Assembly: GCA_040882225.1 (NCBI GenBank)
Contig: JBBEBR010000001.1
Span: 62,001 to 126,000, forward strand
DNA: 64,000 nt
Origin: Gracilimonas sp040882225
Lineage (GTDB): Bacteria; Bacteroidota; Rhodothermia; Balneolales; Balneolaceae
Direction of reading: 5' to 3'
Shown here: positions 19,420 through 29,206 of the stretch, piece after piece
Numbering within the stretch: the stretch's first letter is position 1
Layout of the letters: each line of letters opens with the position of its first letter
The notes under the pieces: model-generated
Told to the model about the DNA's origin: nothing
Database searches by the model: none
The model's input: only the letters and a program-made list of their open reading frames with translations
Translations under genes and position numbers: made by a program

Positions 19420-19914
19420 TTAATTTTCCCTGCTTTTGGGATTAAGAGGTTCGCTTCCTTCTAAAACATCCTGCTCGGTTTCATCAACTTCCTTTAAGTA
19501 ATATTTCCCGGTAAGGTCGTGCAAGAGGATGTTAAACTGCCTGTTTTCCTTGTAGAGATTTAAGCTGCCTGTGATTCGGTTATCTTCAATTACAAAAGTG
19601 GCAAGTCCCGTTTCGCGGTCTTCAATATTTGCAGTTACCGTTTTGAAACCAGGCATTGGCTCATCAACTCGCCTGATAATTAATGGATAAGCTTCTCCGG
19701 TTTCGGTTTTCAACTCGAATTCGTCTCCTTGCTCAAGTTCAGAAAGCTGTGAAGCTTCAACATCCAGGTAAGAAAGGCTGTCTCCCAGATGTTTTTCTAT
19801 TAACTCTTCATTTTGTATTGGAACAATAGAAGGTTTTTTTTCCGAGCCGCCACAAGCGCTAAAGCAGAATGCAATCACTATAGTTAAAAGCAACGAGAGG
19901 GTTTTGTAATTCAT
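19420..19914 (-). CDS. Hypothetical lipoprotein linked to M12 protease
   Basis: A 164-residue lipoprotein with lipobox CFSAC (about residue 20). The region after residue 60 (GDEFELKTETGEAYPLIIRR, then FVIEDNRITGSLN) resembles the propeptide-like part of secreted metalloproteases. It starts 4 bp after the stop of the M12 protease gene on the same strand. It could be a cognate inhibitor or accessory factor. That role is inference from position and shape only. Confidence 0.6.
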   Translation of the reverse strand: MNYKTLSLLLTIVIAFCFSACGGSEKKPSIVPIQNEELIEKHLGDSLSYLDVEASQLSELEQGDEFELKTETGEAYPLIIRRVDEPMPGFKTVTANIEDRETGLATFVIEDNRITGSLNLYKENRQFNILLHDLTGKYYLKEVDETEQDVLEGSEPLNPKSREN

Positions 19915-19918
19915 GATC

Positions 19919-22606
19919 TTATTTGATTAGAACCATTTGGCGGGTTAAGGTTTGCGATGCCGTTTTAAGGCGATAAATGTAAATGCCACTCGAAAGATTG
20001 CTTGCGTCAAATTCAACCCGATGATCTCCTGCTGTTTGCCTTTGATTTATCAAAGTAGCCACTTTTTGTCCCTGAATGTTGAACACATTGAGCTGAACAT
20101 TTTCGGCATCTTTGAGGGTGTAATTTATAGTTGTAACAGGGTTAAACGGGTTTGGATAATTCTGATCCAAAGAAATAGTGCGGGGAGTGTCGTCGATTTC
20201 TGAAGACACAACATCTAAAATTTCAAGTGTAACGGGAATTTCGATAATTCGTTGGCCGGGATCATTTGACCTAATCTGAAGGATGGTTTCATGAGTTCCC
20301 GCGCTCATTCCTTTTGTATTGAATGTGAGCCCCAATTCGGTTTGATCCTCTTCGAAAGTAACGCCGCTTACGGATTCTAAATTCAGCCAGGAATAGGGAG
20401 TCTCGAGTTGTTCAATTTCAAAATTATCTACATCAATATGCGAATCTAACTGTTCATTGAAATGCAGGAATTGGATTTCGCTCGGTACTTTACCGCCGAT
20501 ATAGCCATTGCTGGCTATTTGAATTCCTTTATAATAATACTCGATGGTTTCATCATCAGGATTGAAAACAACTCGTAACGTTCCGTACACATTGGGTAAA
20601 ACGGTGGCTGTAGTTGAGAAAAAAGAAAGGCCTCCTTCTTCATTAATATCCGCTGCATAAATAGTGCCCTGGGTAATAACAATGCCACTGGCAAAATTTC
20701 CCGATTTTGCATCATACATATACACATCGAATCTTTCGGTGGTAGAAGAAACGGAGAAATCAAAAGTAACTTCGTACTTACCAAAAAGCTGATACCCAAA
20801 AAATGGTGCCGATATAAACTGGGTATTGTCTTCTCCGTCATAATTTATTCTCAGGTGGCGCCCTCCCGATTTAGGATTGCTGGAGGATATTTCGAACTCG
20901 GAATCAGACAGCGCCCGCCAGTCTTTGATTCCACTAAAAGCACCTGATGGAAATCCTTCCCCACTTTCAAAAGAAGTGGAGTATAAAACCCCGGCAGCCA
21001 GGGCGTTTTTCTCACGAAATTGATCTGCTGAATAATTTACGGGAAGTTTTGTCAATACAGTTTGAGTTGCCGGTTCAAGACGATCCTGAGATTCAGCGCT
21101 TTTCATTTTACTTACAGTTTGAACTGGGAAATCAAAATCGACATCCCAAACCAACGCGCTTCCTCCTGAATTAGAAATATCAAGAGGCACAAAAAATTCA
21201 TCCTCGCGATTCATTTCAACTTCTATGGAGTTTGTGGAAACTGCGATTACGGGAGCGCTTTCTATGCTTGGCTGGTAAGCAGCGAAAGTGCGTTTTATTT
21301 CACGCATGCTTCGGGCATTGTTTTGCGGGCTTTGGTTGTTATTTGAGCCGGCCGATACGCCATTCCAACTAAGGTCAGGACTTGAAAATAATGGGGCTTG
21401 CTGAAGGCCATCAGCATAAGCCATAATAGTATGGAAGTTTTCACTCACGTTCTGATATCCAGCCGAGTAGTGATAAAGCCCACCACTTCCTTTAGCCGGA
21501 GATTCTGCTTGTGTTCGAGAATGAGCGTTCCCCATATTGTGGCCAATTTCATGAATGAGTGTGAAGTTAGAGGGCGAGCCAACCTGCTGAACTCTGTTTA
21601 GGTTGAAGGCATAGTCCGGGGAACCAGAAGAACTGCCGAGTCGCCAGCCAATCCCGCCGGTATCATCAATTTTAGCTAACATAGAAACCACGTCCGCGCC
21701 ATATTGCTCTCTTAATTCATGAACCCCTTCCATGTAGCCATTGTATTCTGAACCAAAGAGGGGATTTGCAGGATTTTGAGTTAGCCTGGTAAGCCGGTCA
21801 CTCGAATCATCTAATTGGTCATTTTCTTCATCATAATCAATTTTGTAGGCGTGAACCAATCGTAATTCTATAGCAAGATTGCTGTTGTCTAAGGAAACCT
21901 GAGAATTTGTCAATGCGCTGGCTATTACCCCATTGATACTTCCAAGGTTGGAGGATGAAGCCCAACTTTCGGCGGCATTTGTATAAACAATCATGAGGTC
22001 TATGGTGATGCTGTCATCCACAGAAGCTGTTAAAGGAGCCGAAAAATATTGACTTGCTGAACCGCCATTTTTGTTTCTTGTTGATTGCGGGCTTTGTTTT
22101 GGCTGAGGAAGCGCGGTAAAATTGGGATCATCATCATGAACCGCACAGCCTAAAAAGTCTTCGGAATCTGGTGAAGTGGACGAGAGAAAGTGTTGGCTTT
22201 GTTCATTATCAAAGCTAAAAAACAAGGAGTTTTGATGAGACTCATGAAACGCCCCATTCATTCGCCCTTCAGAAAAAGTGGCTACAAATTTGTTCTGTGG
22301 ATTTGCCTCATCAGCAGCAATAATGGAAACGGTTCCGGGCATATAGGATTTTTTCCTCAAGAGCACCAAGCTTTTTTGATTCCCGGCTCCTGTTTCCAAA
22401 TCAAAAATCACTCCCTTTTTTAAATCATCTGACTCAAAAAAGTCTTTGTTAAGCGAGAAATAAATGTTGGCGTTATTTCCCACTTTTTGTACTTGGCTGG
22501 GGCTAATAGTATTCAGTGTTAACCGATCTGCTTGTTGTGATTGAACGGTGAGCGGGTAACAAAAAATTATTACTGCTAAAGAAATCCAGAGTCTCGTTTT
22601 TTTCAT
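19919..22606 (-). CDS. Reprolysin-like (M12) zinc metalloprotease with T9SS sorting domain
   Basis: Secreted zinc protease of about 895 residues. A signal peptide ends near TVQSQ. A propeptide-like region follows. The zinc motif HEIGHNMGNAH lies near residues 352-362, with a Met-turn IMAYADG downstream. The later part has beta-sandwich and Ig-like segments, and the end carries a type A T9SS domain starting NYPNPFNPVTTINYTL and finishing SSGIYIYRLKTAS. The ATG at 22606 is chosen over one 11 codons upstream because it places the signal peptide at the N-terminus. The downstream lipoprotein gene is probably cotranscribed. Confidence 0.9.
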   Translation of the reverse strand: MKKTRLWISLAVIIFCYPLTVQSQQADRLTLNTISPSQVQKVGNNANIYFSLNKDFFESDDLKKGVIFDLETGAGNQKSLVLLRKKSYMPGTVSIIAADEANPQNKFVATFSEGRMNGAFHESHQNSLFFSFDNEQSQHFLSSTSPDSEDFLGCAVHDDDPNFTALPQPKQSPQSTRNKNGGSASQYFSAPLTASVDDSITIDLMIVYTNAAESWASSSNLGSINGVIASALTNSQVSLDNSNLAIELRLVHAYKIDYDEENDQLDDSSDRLTRLTQNPANPLFGSEYNGYMEGVHELREQYGADVVSMLAKIDDTGGIGWRLGSSSGSPDYAFNLNRVQQVGSPSNFTLIHEIGHNMGNAHSRTQAESPAKGSGGLYHYSAGYQNVSENFHTIMAYADGLQQAPLFSSPDLSWNGVSAGSNNNQSPQNNARSMREIKRTFAAYQPSIESAPVIAVSTNSIEVEMNREDEFFVPLDISNSGGSALVWDVDFDFPVQTVSKMKSAESQDRLEPATQTVLTKLPVNYSADQFREKNALAAGVLYSTSFESGEGFPSGAFSGIKDWRALSDSEFEISSSNPKSGGRHLRINYDGEDNTQFISAPFFGYQLFGKYEVTFDFSVSSTTERFDVYMYDAKSGNFASGIVITQGTIYAADINEEGGLSFFSTTATVLPNVYGTLRVVFNPDDETIEYYYKGIQIASNGYIGGKVPSEIQFLHFNEQLDSHIDVDNFEIEQLETPYSWLNLESVSGVTFEEDQTELGLTFNTKGMSAGTHETILQIRSNDPGQRIIEIPVTLEILDVVSSEIDDTPRTISLDQNYPNPFNPVTTINYTLKDAENVQLNVFNIQGQKVATLINQRQTAGDHRVEFDASNLSSGIYIYRLKTASQTLTRQMVLIK

Positions 22607-22648
22607 GCTTTTCTTTTTTGATTTAATATAAACACACATTTCATATTA

Positions 22649-23782
22649 TCAGGTAAAACGATCGGCTAACCGATTTATTAAATATCCGCTTTCTTCCAAA
22701 GCCTGAGTTGCAAACTTCCCAAAGAAATCGGTTACGCCCTCAAATTCTTTTATAAATCCTTCACGATCATTTTCTTTTACCAATGTCACTAATTTTTGGT
22801 GATGTTCAAAAAAGGAAAGCAGTAAATCTCTCCGCTCTTTATTTGCAAAAACAATGTCGGCATAAAGCTCAGCGCTTTGGGCAAAAATACGGCCGGTCAT
22901 CATCAGCTCGGCCCGGTAAATGGGGGATGAATAATCCAGCATATCGGAAGGTTTCAGGTCATAATGTTCCATAAAAGACCCATGCAACAAAGCCACAAAA
23001 TGGCGAAGTCCTTGAACCAAATGCATTACATGATCGTGCTTTTCGGGATCGGCCTGAATAACCCGCATTCCCCATAATTCACATTGCTTTATAAACCAAT
23101 CGGCTTTTTCACCATCACGGGCGGGGCAAAAAACCATTAGCTGTTTGGAGAGATTTTGGACATCCGGGCCGTGCATGGGATGCAAACCTAAAACCGGCCC
23201 TTGATGAGCGTTCAGCATTGCCTGCATCGGGTTCGATTTATTGCTGGTAAAATCAGCAAGAATCGTTTCTTTTCGAAGTCTTCCTTTCAGGCGCTCAATT
23301 ACAGCTTCGGTTACATTTATAGGAACGGTAATGATAACTAAATCCAGTTTTGGTGCCAGTTCTTCAAGTTCGTGCCAGTTTCCTTTATCTATGGAATAAA
23401 TGTGATGCCCGGTTTGGGAAGCTATTCTTTTGTACAATTTTCCCATTCCGCCATCGCCGCCAATCAGCAAAATATGCTTTGGTTCCTCCGTGGCAATTGG
23501 AAATCTTTCTTGCGATTGAGTGGCCCTGGATGCGGTCATAATCATCCGCAAAAAATCTTCTGCCCAGTCCGGATCAATCCCTTTTTGTTTAGCGAGATTT
23601 TTGAACGCTTTCGATTTCTCTTCTTCCCGCGCAGGCACAAACACCGGAAGCTGGTTTTGAACTTTGCGCCTGATTACATCGCGAACTATTTCTCCCCGTT
23701 CAGATAATAAGTCGAGGATTTGTTCGTCAATTTCATCTATGCGCTGCCTGGGAGATTCTAATTCTTTGTGCCTGTGAGACAT
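22649..23782 (-). CDS. tyrA: Bifunctional chorismate mutase / prephenate dehydrogenase
   Basis: Makes 4-hydroxyphenylpyruvate for tyrosine synthesis. Residues 1-90 are an AroQ-type chorismate mutase (RQRIDEIDEQILDLLSERGE, with the basic VRDVIRRKVQ helix). After a linker, residues 105-377 are a prephenate dehydrogenase with a Rossmann motif ILLIGGDGGMGKLYKRI and the LGLHPMHGPDV active-site region. The length (377) matches the fused T-protein. It stands alone, divergent from uvrB. Confidence 0.93.
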   Translation of the reverse strand: MSHRHKELESPRQRIDEIDEQILDLLSERGEIVRDVIRRKVQNQLPVFVPAREEEKSKAFKNLAKQKGIDPDWAEDFLRMIMTASRATQSQERFPIATEEPKHILLIGGDGGMGKLYKRIASQTGHHIYSIDKGNWHELEELAPKLDLVIITVPINVTEAVIERLKGRLRKETILADFTSNKSNPMQAMLNAHQGPVLGLHPMHGPDVQNLSKQLMVFCPARDGEKADWFIKQCELWGMRVIQADPEKHDHVMHLVQGLRHFVALLHGSFMEHYDLKPSDMLDYSSPIYRAELMMTGRIFAQSAELYADIVFANKERRDLLLSFFEHHQKLVTLVKENDREGFIKEFEGVTDFFGKFATQALEESGYLINRLADRFT

Positions 23783-24027
23783 TTAATCTTAAATTTTGTT
23801 AAGCCACTAAAGCTCTAAATCACGAAATAATTTTTGATAAATAATTGCATTTTAAATCAACAAATTTCGCAGCCTTGGTTATCGGGATAAAGCCATTAAG
23901 CTAAAGAAAATAATGCCGAGCAAGGAAGGTTATTTTTATTTCAGGGATTTTGTGATTCCGTGGCAAAGATTGTTCTGTTATTGCATTTCCTAAGTTACGG
24001 CACAGTTTGTACCTTTAAAACTTATTT

Positions 24028-26079
24028 ATGTCCCAATTCAAACTCCATTCTCCATTTAAACCTGCGGGTGATCAGCCCGCCGCAATCGCTGAACTTGCGG
24101 AAGGACTACGTGCGGGGGATAAGCACCAAACGCTTTTAGGAATTACCGGCTCTGGAAAAACGCGCACTATCGCCAATGTTATTGAGGAGGTTCAAAAACC
24201 AACGCTTGTGATGAGCCACAACAAAACACTGGCCGCCCAGCTTTATCGCGAGTTAAGTGATTTTTTCCCGGAAAACCGCGTCGAGTTTTTTATCTCTTAT
24301 TATGATTATTACCAACCCGAGGCATACCTCTCGGCGCAGGATAAATACATTGAAAAAGATCTTTCCATCAATGAAGAAATTCAGCGATTACGACTGCGCG
24401 CTACCAGTTCACTTTTATCGGGAAGGCGGGATGTAATTATCGTTTCGTCGGTGAGCTGCATTTATGGTATAGGTTCTCCTTCCGAGTATGAGAAATTGAT
24501 TGTTTCCCTCGAAACCGGCATGAGCATCCCCCGAAATACGCTTCTGTATGATTTGGTAGACCTGCATTATTCCCGAAATGATATCGATTTTAAACGCGGC
24601 ACTTTTCGTGTTCGGGGTGATGTGATAGATGTCTTTCCGGCTTATTCGGACGAGGGGCTGCGTATCACGATGTGGGGCGATGAAATTGAAACACTCCAGC
24701 TTTTTAATACAGACAATGGTGCAGTTATCGATTCTGTGGATGAGTTCCGGGTTTATCCCGCTTCGCATTATGTTACTTCCAAAGAGCGGTTGGAATCTTC
24801 TATTGAGCAAATTCGGGAGGAACTTCAGTGGAGAGTAAAAGTTTTGCAGGATGAAGAGAAGTGGCTGGAAGCGAAACGGATTGAGCAAAGAACATTGTTT
24901 GATATAGAGATGATACAAGAAATTGGATATTGCTCTGGAATCGAAAATTATTCGCGTTACCTGAGTGCACGAAAACCGGGTGAACGTCCTTATTGTCTTA
25001 TCGATTATTTCCCGGATGATTTTTTAACCGTTGTTGATGAAAGCCATCAAACAATTCCTCAAATTTCCGCTATGTATGGCGGCGACCGGTCTCGAAAGAT
25101 CGAACTGGTGGAGCATGGTTTCCGGCTTCCTTCCGCAATGGATAACCGCCCTCTTACTTTTGAGGAATGGGAAGGCTTGGTTAATCAGACTATTTTTGTG
25201 AGCGCCACGCCCAGTGATTATGAATTCAAAAAAAGCGGCGGTGTTTTTACGGAACAAATTATCCGCCCAACTGGATTAATGGAGCCCGAAATTATTGTTC
25301 GCCCACTGGATAATCAGGTTGATGACTTGCTGGATGAAATTGCCAAAAAAGTGAAAAAGAAAGAGCGTGTACTGGTCATCACTTTAACAAAAAGATTGAG
25401 CGAAGAGCTTAGTGAGTATTTGAAGAATCTTGGCATCAGCGCGGCCTATATGCACAGTGAATTAAACGCGCTTGAACGAATCGAAGTTTTGTTTAAATTC
25501 CGCCGCGGCGATTTTGACGTATTGGTTGGAATTAATCTTCTTCGAGAAGGAATTGACATCCCCGAACTAAGCCTTGTTGCAATTATGGATGCGGATAAGG
25601 AAGGATTTCTGAGATCAGAAACTTCTCTTTTTCAAATCGTAGGGCGGGCAGCGCGGAATGTTGGGGGACAGGCTATTTTATACGCCAACAAAATCACAAA
25701 AAGTATTCGCAAGGTTTTAGATGAAACAGAGCGCAGAAGGAAAATTCAAATGGAGTATAATGAGAAGCATGGAATCACTCCCCAAACGATTAAAAAGGAA
25801 CTGAAACCCTTGGTTGATCCGGCGCTTATTTCAACAAATACTTTCGATTTTGCACGACCAGAGAAAGAAGGTGATGAAGAGCCTCTGGAAATTATTCGGG
25901 TTGCAGACGACGGTATTCAGTACAAAGCGAGTCCCGCGATGAAGGAAGTTACTTTTGAAAGTAAGGACAAGCTGATTGAGCATTTAAGGGAAACGATGTA
26001 TCAGTCTGCAAAAAACATGGAATTTGAAGAAGCCGCAAGAATTCGAGACCAAATTTCACAATTAGAAGAACAGTTATAA
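24028..26079 (+). CDS. uvrB: Excinuclease ABC subunit B
   Basis: Damage-verifying helicase of nucleotide excision repair. The 683-residue protein has Walker A GITGSGKT at 38-45, the beta-hairpin region YYDYYQPEAYL, VVDESHQTIPQ, VGINLLREGIDIPE, QIVGRAARN, and a C-terminal UVR domain (MEFEEAARIRDQI) that contacts UvrC. The length and motif order are normal. Six bases separate it from the next gene. Confidence 0.98.
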   Translation: MSQFKLHSPFKPAGDQPAAIAELAEGLRAGDKHQTLLGITGSGKTRTIANVIEEVQKPTLVMSHNKTLAAQLYRELSDFFPENRVEFFISYYDYYQPEAYLSAQDKYIEKDLSINEEIQRLRLRATSSLLSGRRDVIIVSSVSCIYGIGSPSEYEKLIVSLETGMSIPRNTLLYDLVDLHYSRNDIDFKRGTFRVRGDVIDVFPAYSDEGLRITMWGDEIETLQLFNTDNGAVIDSVDEFRVYPASHYVTSKERLESSIEQIREELQWRVKVLQDEEKWLEAKRIEQRTLFDIEMIQEIGYCSGIENYSRYLSARKPGERPYCLIDYFPDDFLTVVDESHQTIPQISAMYGGDRSRKIELVEHGFRLPSAMDNRPLTFEEWEGLVNQTIFVSATPSDYEFKKSGGVFTEQIIRPTGLMEPEIIVRPLDNQVDDLLDEIAKKVKKKERVLVITLTKRLSEELSEYLKNLGISAAYMHSELNALERIEVLFKFRRGDFDVLVGINLLREGIDIPELSLVAIMDADKEGFLRSETSLFQIVGRAARNVGGQAILYANKITKSIRKVLDETERRRKIQMEYNEKHGITPQTIKKELKPLVDPALISTNTFDFARPEKEGDEEPLEIIRVADDGIQYKASPAMKEVTFESKDKLIEHLRETMYQSAKNMEFEEAARIRDQISQLEEQL

Positions 26080-26085
26080 GCATTT

Positions 26086-26640
26086 ATGAAAGGCACTATC
26101 ACTTTTTTGAAATCATTTGCTACCGATAAAGACGTAGCCTCAATCACACCATCGTCTCAGTATTGTGTGCGCAAGCTTTGCGAAAAAATCGACTTTAGCA
26201 CAACCCGGGTAATTGTGGAGTACGGCGGAGGCACCGGGGTTTTCACCAAGCATATTCTAAAACAAATGACAGCCGATTCACGGTTGTTCGTTTTCGAGAC
26301 CAACGAAAAATTCTACGAAAAGCTTAACCAAATTGAAGATCCGCGCCTCACTATTTTTAACAAAAGCGTGGAAGAAATGCTTCAGCTTCTACCGGAAGAC
26401 GTGGTGGGAAATACCGATCATATCGTTTCGGGAATTCCCTTTTCTTTCTTTGATTGGGAGCTAAAAATCAGCATTCTTAATAAGACGCTGGAGACATTAA
26501 AAACGAACGGTTCTTTTTTGGCCTATCAAACTTCTGGACATTTAAAAAAGCCGCTCACCGAAGTTTTCAAAAACTACACCACCGATTTCTGCTGGAAGAA
26601 CATCCCGCCCTATTTTATTTATGAGGCTGTAAAACGGTAA
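26086..26640 (+). CDS. SAM-dependent methyltransferase, phospholipid N-methyltransferase-like
   Basis: The 184-residue protein begins with TFLKSFATDKDVASITPSS, typical of the PmtA/KsgA-like group, followed by motif I RVIVEYGGGTGVFTKHIL. It has an acidic residue in LFVFETNEKF and HIVSGIPFSF in place of the usual NPPY-like motif. The best guess is a phosphatidylethanolamine methyltransferase-like enzyme, but the substrate is unproven. It follows uvrB closely. Confidence 0.75.
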   Translation: MKGTITFLKSFATDKDVASITPSSQYCVRKLCEKIDFSTTRVIVEYGGGTGVFTKHILKQMTADSRLFVFETNEKFYEKLNQIEDPRLTIFNKSVEEMLQLLPEDVVGNTDHIVSGIPFSFFDWELKISILNKTLETLKTNGSFLAYQTSGHLKKPLTEVFKNYTTDFCWKNIPPYFIYEAVKR

Positions 26641-26712
26641 GGTTTTAAAAGTGGCCGGGGTTAAGACTCCTCAAAAATCTATTTTTTGTGAATATGAGGT
26701 AAGGATTGTTAG

Positions 26713-27168
26713 CTACTTTTCACAGTTACCTTTTCCTAACTTCTTGCAAATATCAGCCAGCGTTTCTTTTTCAGCAGAGGTTAGCACGGAAAATTCTTCT
26801 TTTATTTTCTCTAAGTGCTGAGGGAAGAAATCCTGTATGAAAGCTTTTCCCTTTTTGGTAAGATTAATAATAACCGCCCTTCGGTCTTCGGGATTTTGGC
26901 AGCGTTTTACCAGCCCGTTCTTTTCAAGGTTATCGATCACCAACGTAATATTACCCCCGCTTTTCAGCAATTTCTTTCCCAGTTCTTTTTGATTGAGAGA
27001 CCCAAGATGTTTTAAAGCTTCCAGCGTTCCGAACTGACTGATAGTGAGATTTGCTTCAGATAAATGTCGTGCTAAACGGCTGTTCACACTTTCACTGGCG
27101 CGCGTCAACTTTATGAACGCGTTTAATGTATTTTGTTCGTCTTTTGACCCTTTAAAATGCGTAGCCAT
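26713..27168 (-). CDS. MarR-family transcriptional regulator
   Basis: A 151-residue winged-helix regulator. The DNA-binding core reads LTISQFGTLEALKHLGSLNQ, LGKKLLKSGGNITLVIDNLE (recognition helix), and GLVKRCQNPEDRRAVIINLT (wing with the DRR signature). A C-terminal dimerisation helix follows. A target or ligand cannot be assigned. It converges on the methyltransferase gene and lies 51 bp downstream of xth on the same strand, so it may be read from the same operon. Confidence 0.92.
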   Translation of the reverse strand: MATHFKGSKDEQNTLNAFIKLTRASESVNSRLARHLSEANLTISQFGTLEALKHLGSLNQKELGKKLLKSGGNITLVIDNLEKNGLVKRCQNPEDRRAVIINLTKKGKAFIQDFFPQHLEKIKEEFSVLTSAEKETLADICKKLGKGNCEK

Positions 27169-27219
27169 AATTGTTGTTTAGCTTAGCTGTTAAACCTGCT
27201 GAGGAATTACATCGTTCGA

Positions 27220-27987
27220 TTAAAGATCGTAAACAATACTTACCGGGGCGTGATCAGAGATGTTCCACTTGTACTCGATTGTTGCTTCCTTCGCAATTCG
27301 AGCCAAGGGAAAAGTGGCTAAATGATAATCGATTCTCCAGCCCTTATTCCTCTTTTTGGATCCCGCCCGATAACTCCACCAGCTGTATAAATCAGGTTTT
27401 CCCTGATGTAATTTACGAAATACGTCTTCGTATCCAATATCTAAAAAATCCGTAACCCACTCCCGCTCTTCCGGTAAGAAACCCGATGAGTTTTTATTCT
27501 GCACGGGATTGTGAATGTCGATATCGGTGTGGCAAATGTTGAAGTCTCCACAGAAGAGCGTTGGTTTGTTGTCATCAGCGTGCTTTTTGCCGAAGCGCAT
27601 GAAATCATCCAGAAACTTCATTTTCATATCTTGGCGAATATCTCCGGTTGTTCCACTTGGAGCATAAACCGAGCACAAACGAAAATTGTCAAACTCAGCG
27701 GTTAAAACCCGGCCCTCCCGATCTATCCAGCCTACTCCAATTCCCGAGTCAACTTTTTTCGGCTTTATTTTTGATAAGATCGCAACCCCGGAGTATCCTT
27801 TTTTCTCGGCTATGTGGTAATACTCGTGATAGCCAAGCTCTTTAATTTCGGGAGGAATTTGGTCCTGATCGGCCCGTAATTCCTGAATGCAAATTATGTC
27901 CGGTTTGCTTTCTTCCACCCAATCCAAAAAACCCTTTCGGTGAGCTGCCCGAATACCATTTATATTGTACGAACTGATTTTTAACAA
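27220..27987 (-). CDS. xth: Exodeoxyribonuclease III / AP endonuclease
   Basis: Base-excision-repair nuclease of the exonuclease III family (255 residues). It shows SYNINGIRAAHRKGF, the metal-binding Glu in CIQELRAD, VYAPSGTTGD, LFCGDFNICHTDID, WRIDYHLAT and the terminal NISDHAPVSI (catalytic Asp-His). It is the last gene of the yqeY-cvpA-tyrS-xth cluster, 3 bp after tyrS. Confidence 0.94.
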   Translation of the reverse strand: MLKISSYNINGIRAAHRKGFLDWVEESKPDIICIQELRADQDQIPPEIKELGYHEYYHIAEKKGYSGVAILSKIKPKKVDSGIGVGWIDREGRVLTAEFDNFRLCSVYAPSGTTGDIRQDMKMKFLDDFMRFGKKHADDNKPTLFCGDFNICHTDIDIHNPVQNKNSSGFLPEEREWVTDFLDIGYEDVFRKLHQGKPDLYSWWSYRAGSKKRNKGWRIDYHLATFPLARIAKEATIEYKWNISDHAPVSIVYDL

Positions 27988-27990
27988 GGC

Positions 27991-29205
27991 TTATTTCGCT
28001 TTTAAGATTCCGAAATTCCTTTTACCAACTTTTAGGGTATGCTCTTCTCCCTTAGTAAAAGTCAGGCTAGAATTAATGTCATTAACCTTTTCGTCGTCCA
28101 GGCTAATTCCACCCTGTTTCATCATACGCTTGGTTTCGCCATTGCTGGGAGAAAAACCGGTTTCGGAAATGATATCCAGTAAGCGGTGTTCTTTTCCGGC
28201 TTCAAAGAAAAACTCCGGTGCGTCATCAGGAATTTCTTTATTGATAACGGTCTGCTCAAAATGCTTTCTCGCGGCTTTAGCAGCTTCATCACCGTGATAT
28301 AAACTCACGATAGCAAAAGCCACATCGTGTTTCGCGTTTCTTGGATCCGTTTCTATTTTCTTTTTTATGGATGGAAGTTCCGTTGTGGGCACATCGGTTA
28401 CCAACTCAAAATAAGTGTAGATCAATTCATCAGGAATGGAAAGAGCTTTGCCATACATCTCGTTTGGATCCTCATTAATGCCAATGTAGTTATCATACGA
28501 TTTTGACATTTTTTGGCTGCCATCGGTGCCCACTAAAAGTGGCATCATCAGGCAAACTTGCGGGGCTTGTCCATCTTCTTTTTGAAGCTGTCTTCCAACC
28601 AATAAATTGAATTTCTGATCAGTTCCGCCCAGCTCTACATCTGATTTTAGGTGAACGGAATCTTGTCCTTGCGCCAGTGGGTATAAAAATTCGTGCAGTG
28701 AGATCGGCTCGTTATTCTCGAATCTTTTGGAAAAATCATCACGCTCAATCATCCTGGCAACGGTAAGTTTTGAGGCGAGTTTAATCACATCCTCAAAACC
28801 CATTGTACCCAACCAGTCAGAGTTGTAGACAATCGAGGTTTTTTCGTTGTCTAAAATTTTCCCGGCCTGATCAAGATAGGTTTTTGCGTTTTCTTTGATC
28901 TCGGCCATGGTAAGTGCCGGGCGCGTTTTATTTTGCCCGGTAGGATCTCCAATCAGGGAAGTAAAATCACCAATTATCAAAATAGCCTGATGCCCTAAAT
29001 CCTGAAACTGTCTCAACTTCCTTAAAATAACAGAGTGGCCTAAATGAAGGTCGGGGCGAGTTGGGTCAACACCGAGCTTAATCCGAAGTGGGGTATTTTG
29101 GCCTTTTGAGTTTTTGAGTTTTTTAACGAGTTCTTCTTCTGGCACAATTTCGACCGTGCCCCGGCGAATGAGTTCCAGTTGTTGTTCAACAGGTAAAAAT
29201 GACAT
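27991..29205 (-). CDS. tyrS: Tyrosine--tRNA ligase
   Basis: Class I synthetase that charges tRNA-Tyr. The 404-residue length and motifs fit the TyrZ-like type. The HIGH signature is HLGH at residues 54-57, preceded by GVDPTRPDL, with the tyrosine-pocket segment GTDQKFNLL and the KMSKS loop SQKMSKSYDN. A C-terminal S4 RNA-binding domain contains MKQGGISLDDEKVND. It is separated by one base from cvpA. Confidence 0.96.
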   Translation of the reverse strand: MSFLPVEQQLELIRRGTVEIVPEEELVKKLKNSKGQNTPLRIKLGVDPTRPDLHLGHSVILRKLRQFQDLGHQAILIIGDFTSLIGDPTGQNKTRPALTMAEIKENAKTYLDQAGKILDNEKTSIVYNSDWLGTMGFEDVIKLASKLTVARMIERDDFSKRFENNEPISLHEFLYPLAQGQDSVHLKSDVELGGTDQKFNLLVGRQLQKEDGQAPQVCLMMPLLVGTDGSQKMSKSYDNYIGINEDPNEMYGKALSIPDELIYTYFELVTDVPTTELPSIKKKIETDPRNAKHDVAFAIVSLYHGDEAAKAARKHFEQTVINKEIPDDAPEFFFEAGKEHRLLDIISETGFSPSNGETKRMMKQGGISLDDEKVNDINSSLTFTKGEEHTLKVGKRNFGILKAK

Positions 29206-29206
29206 C

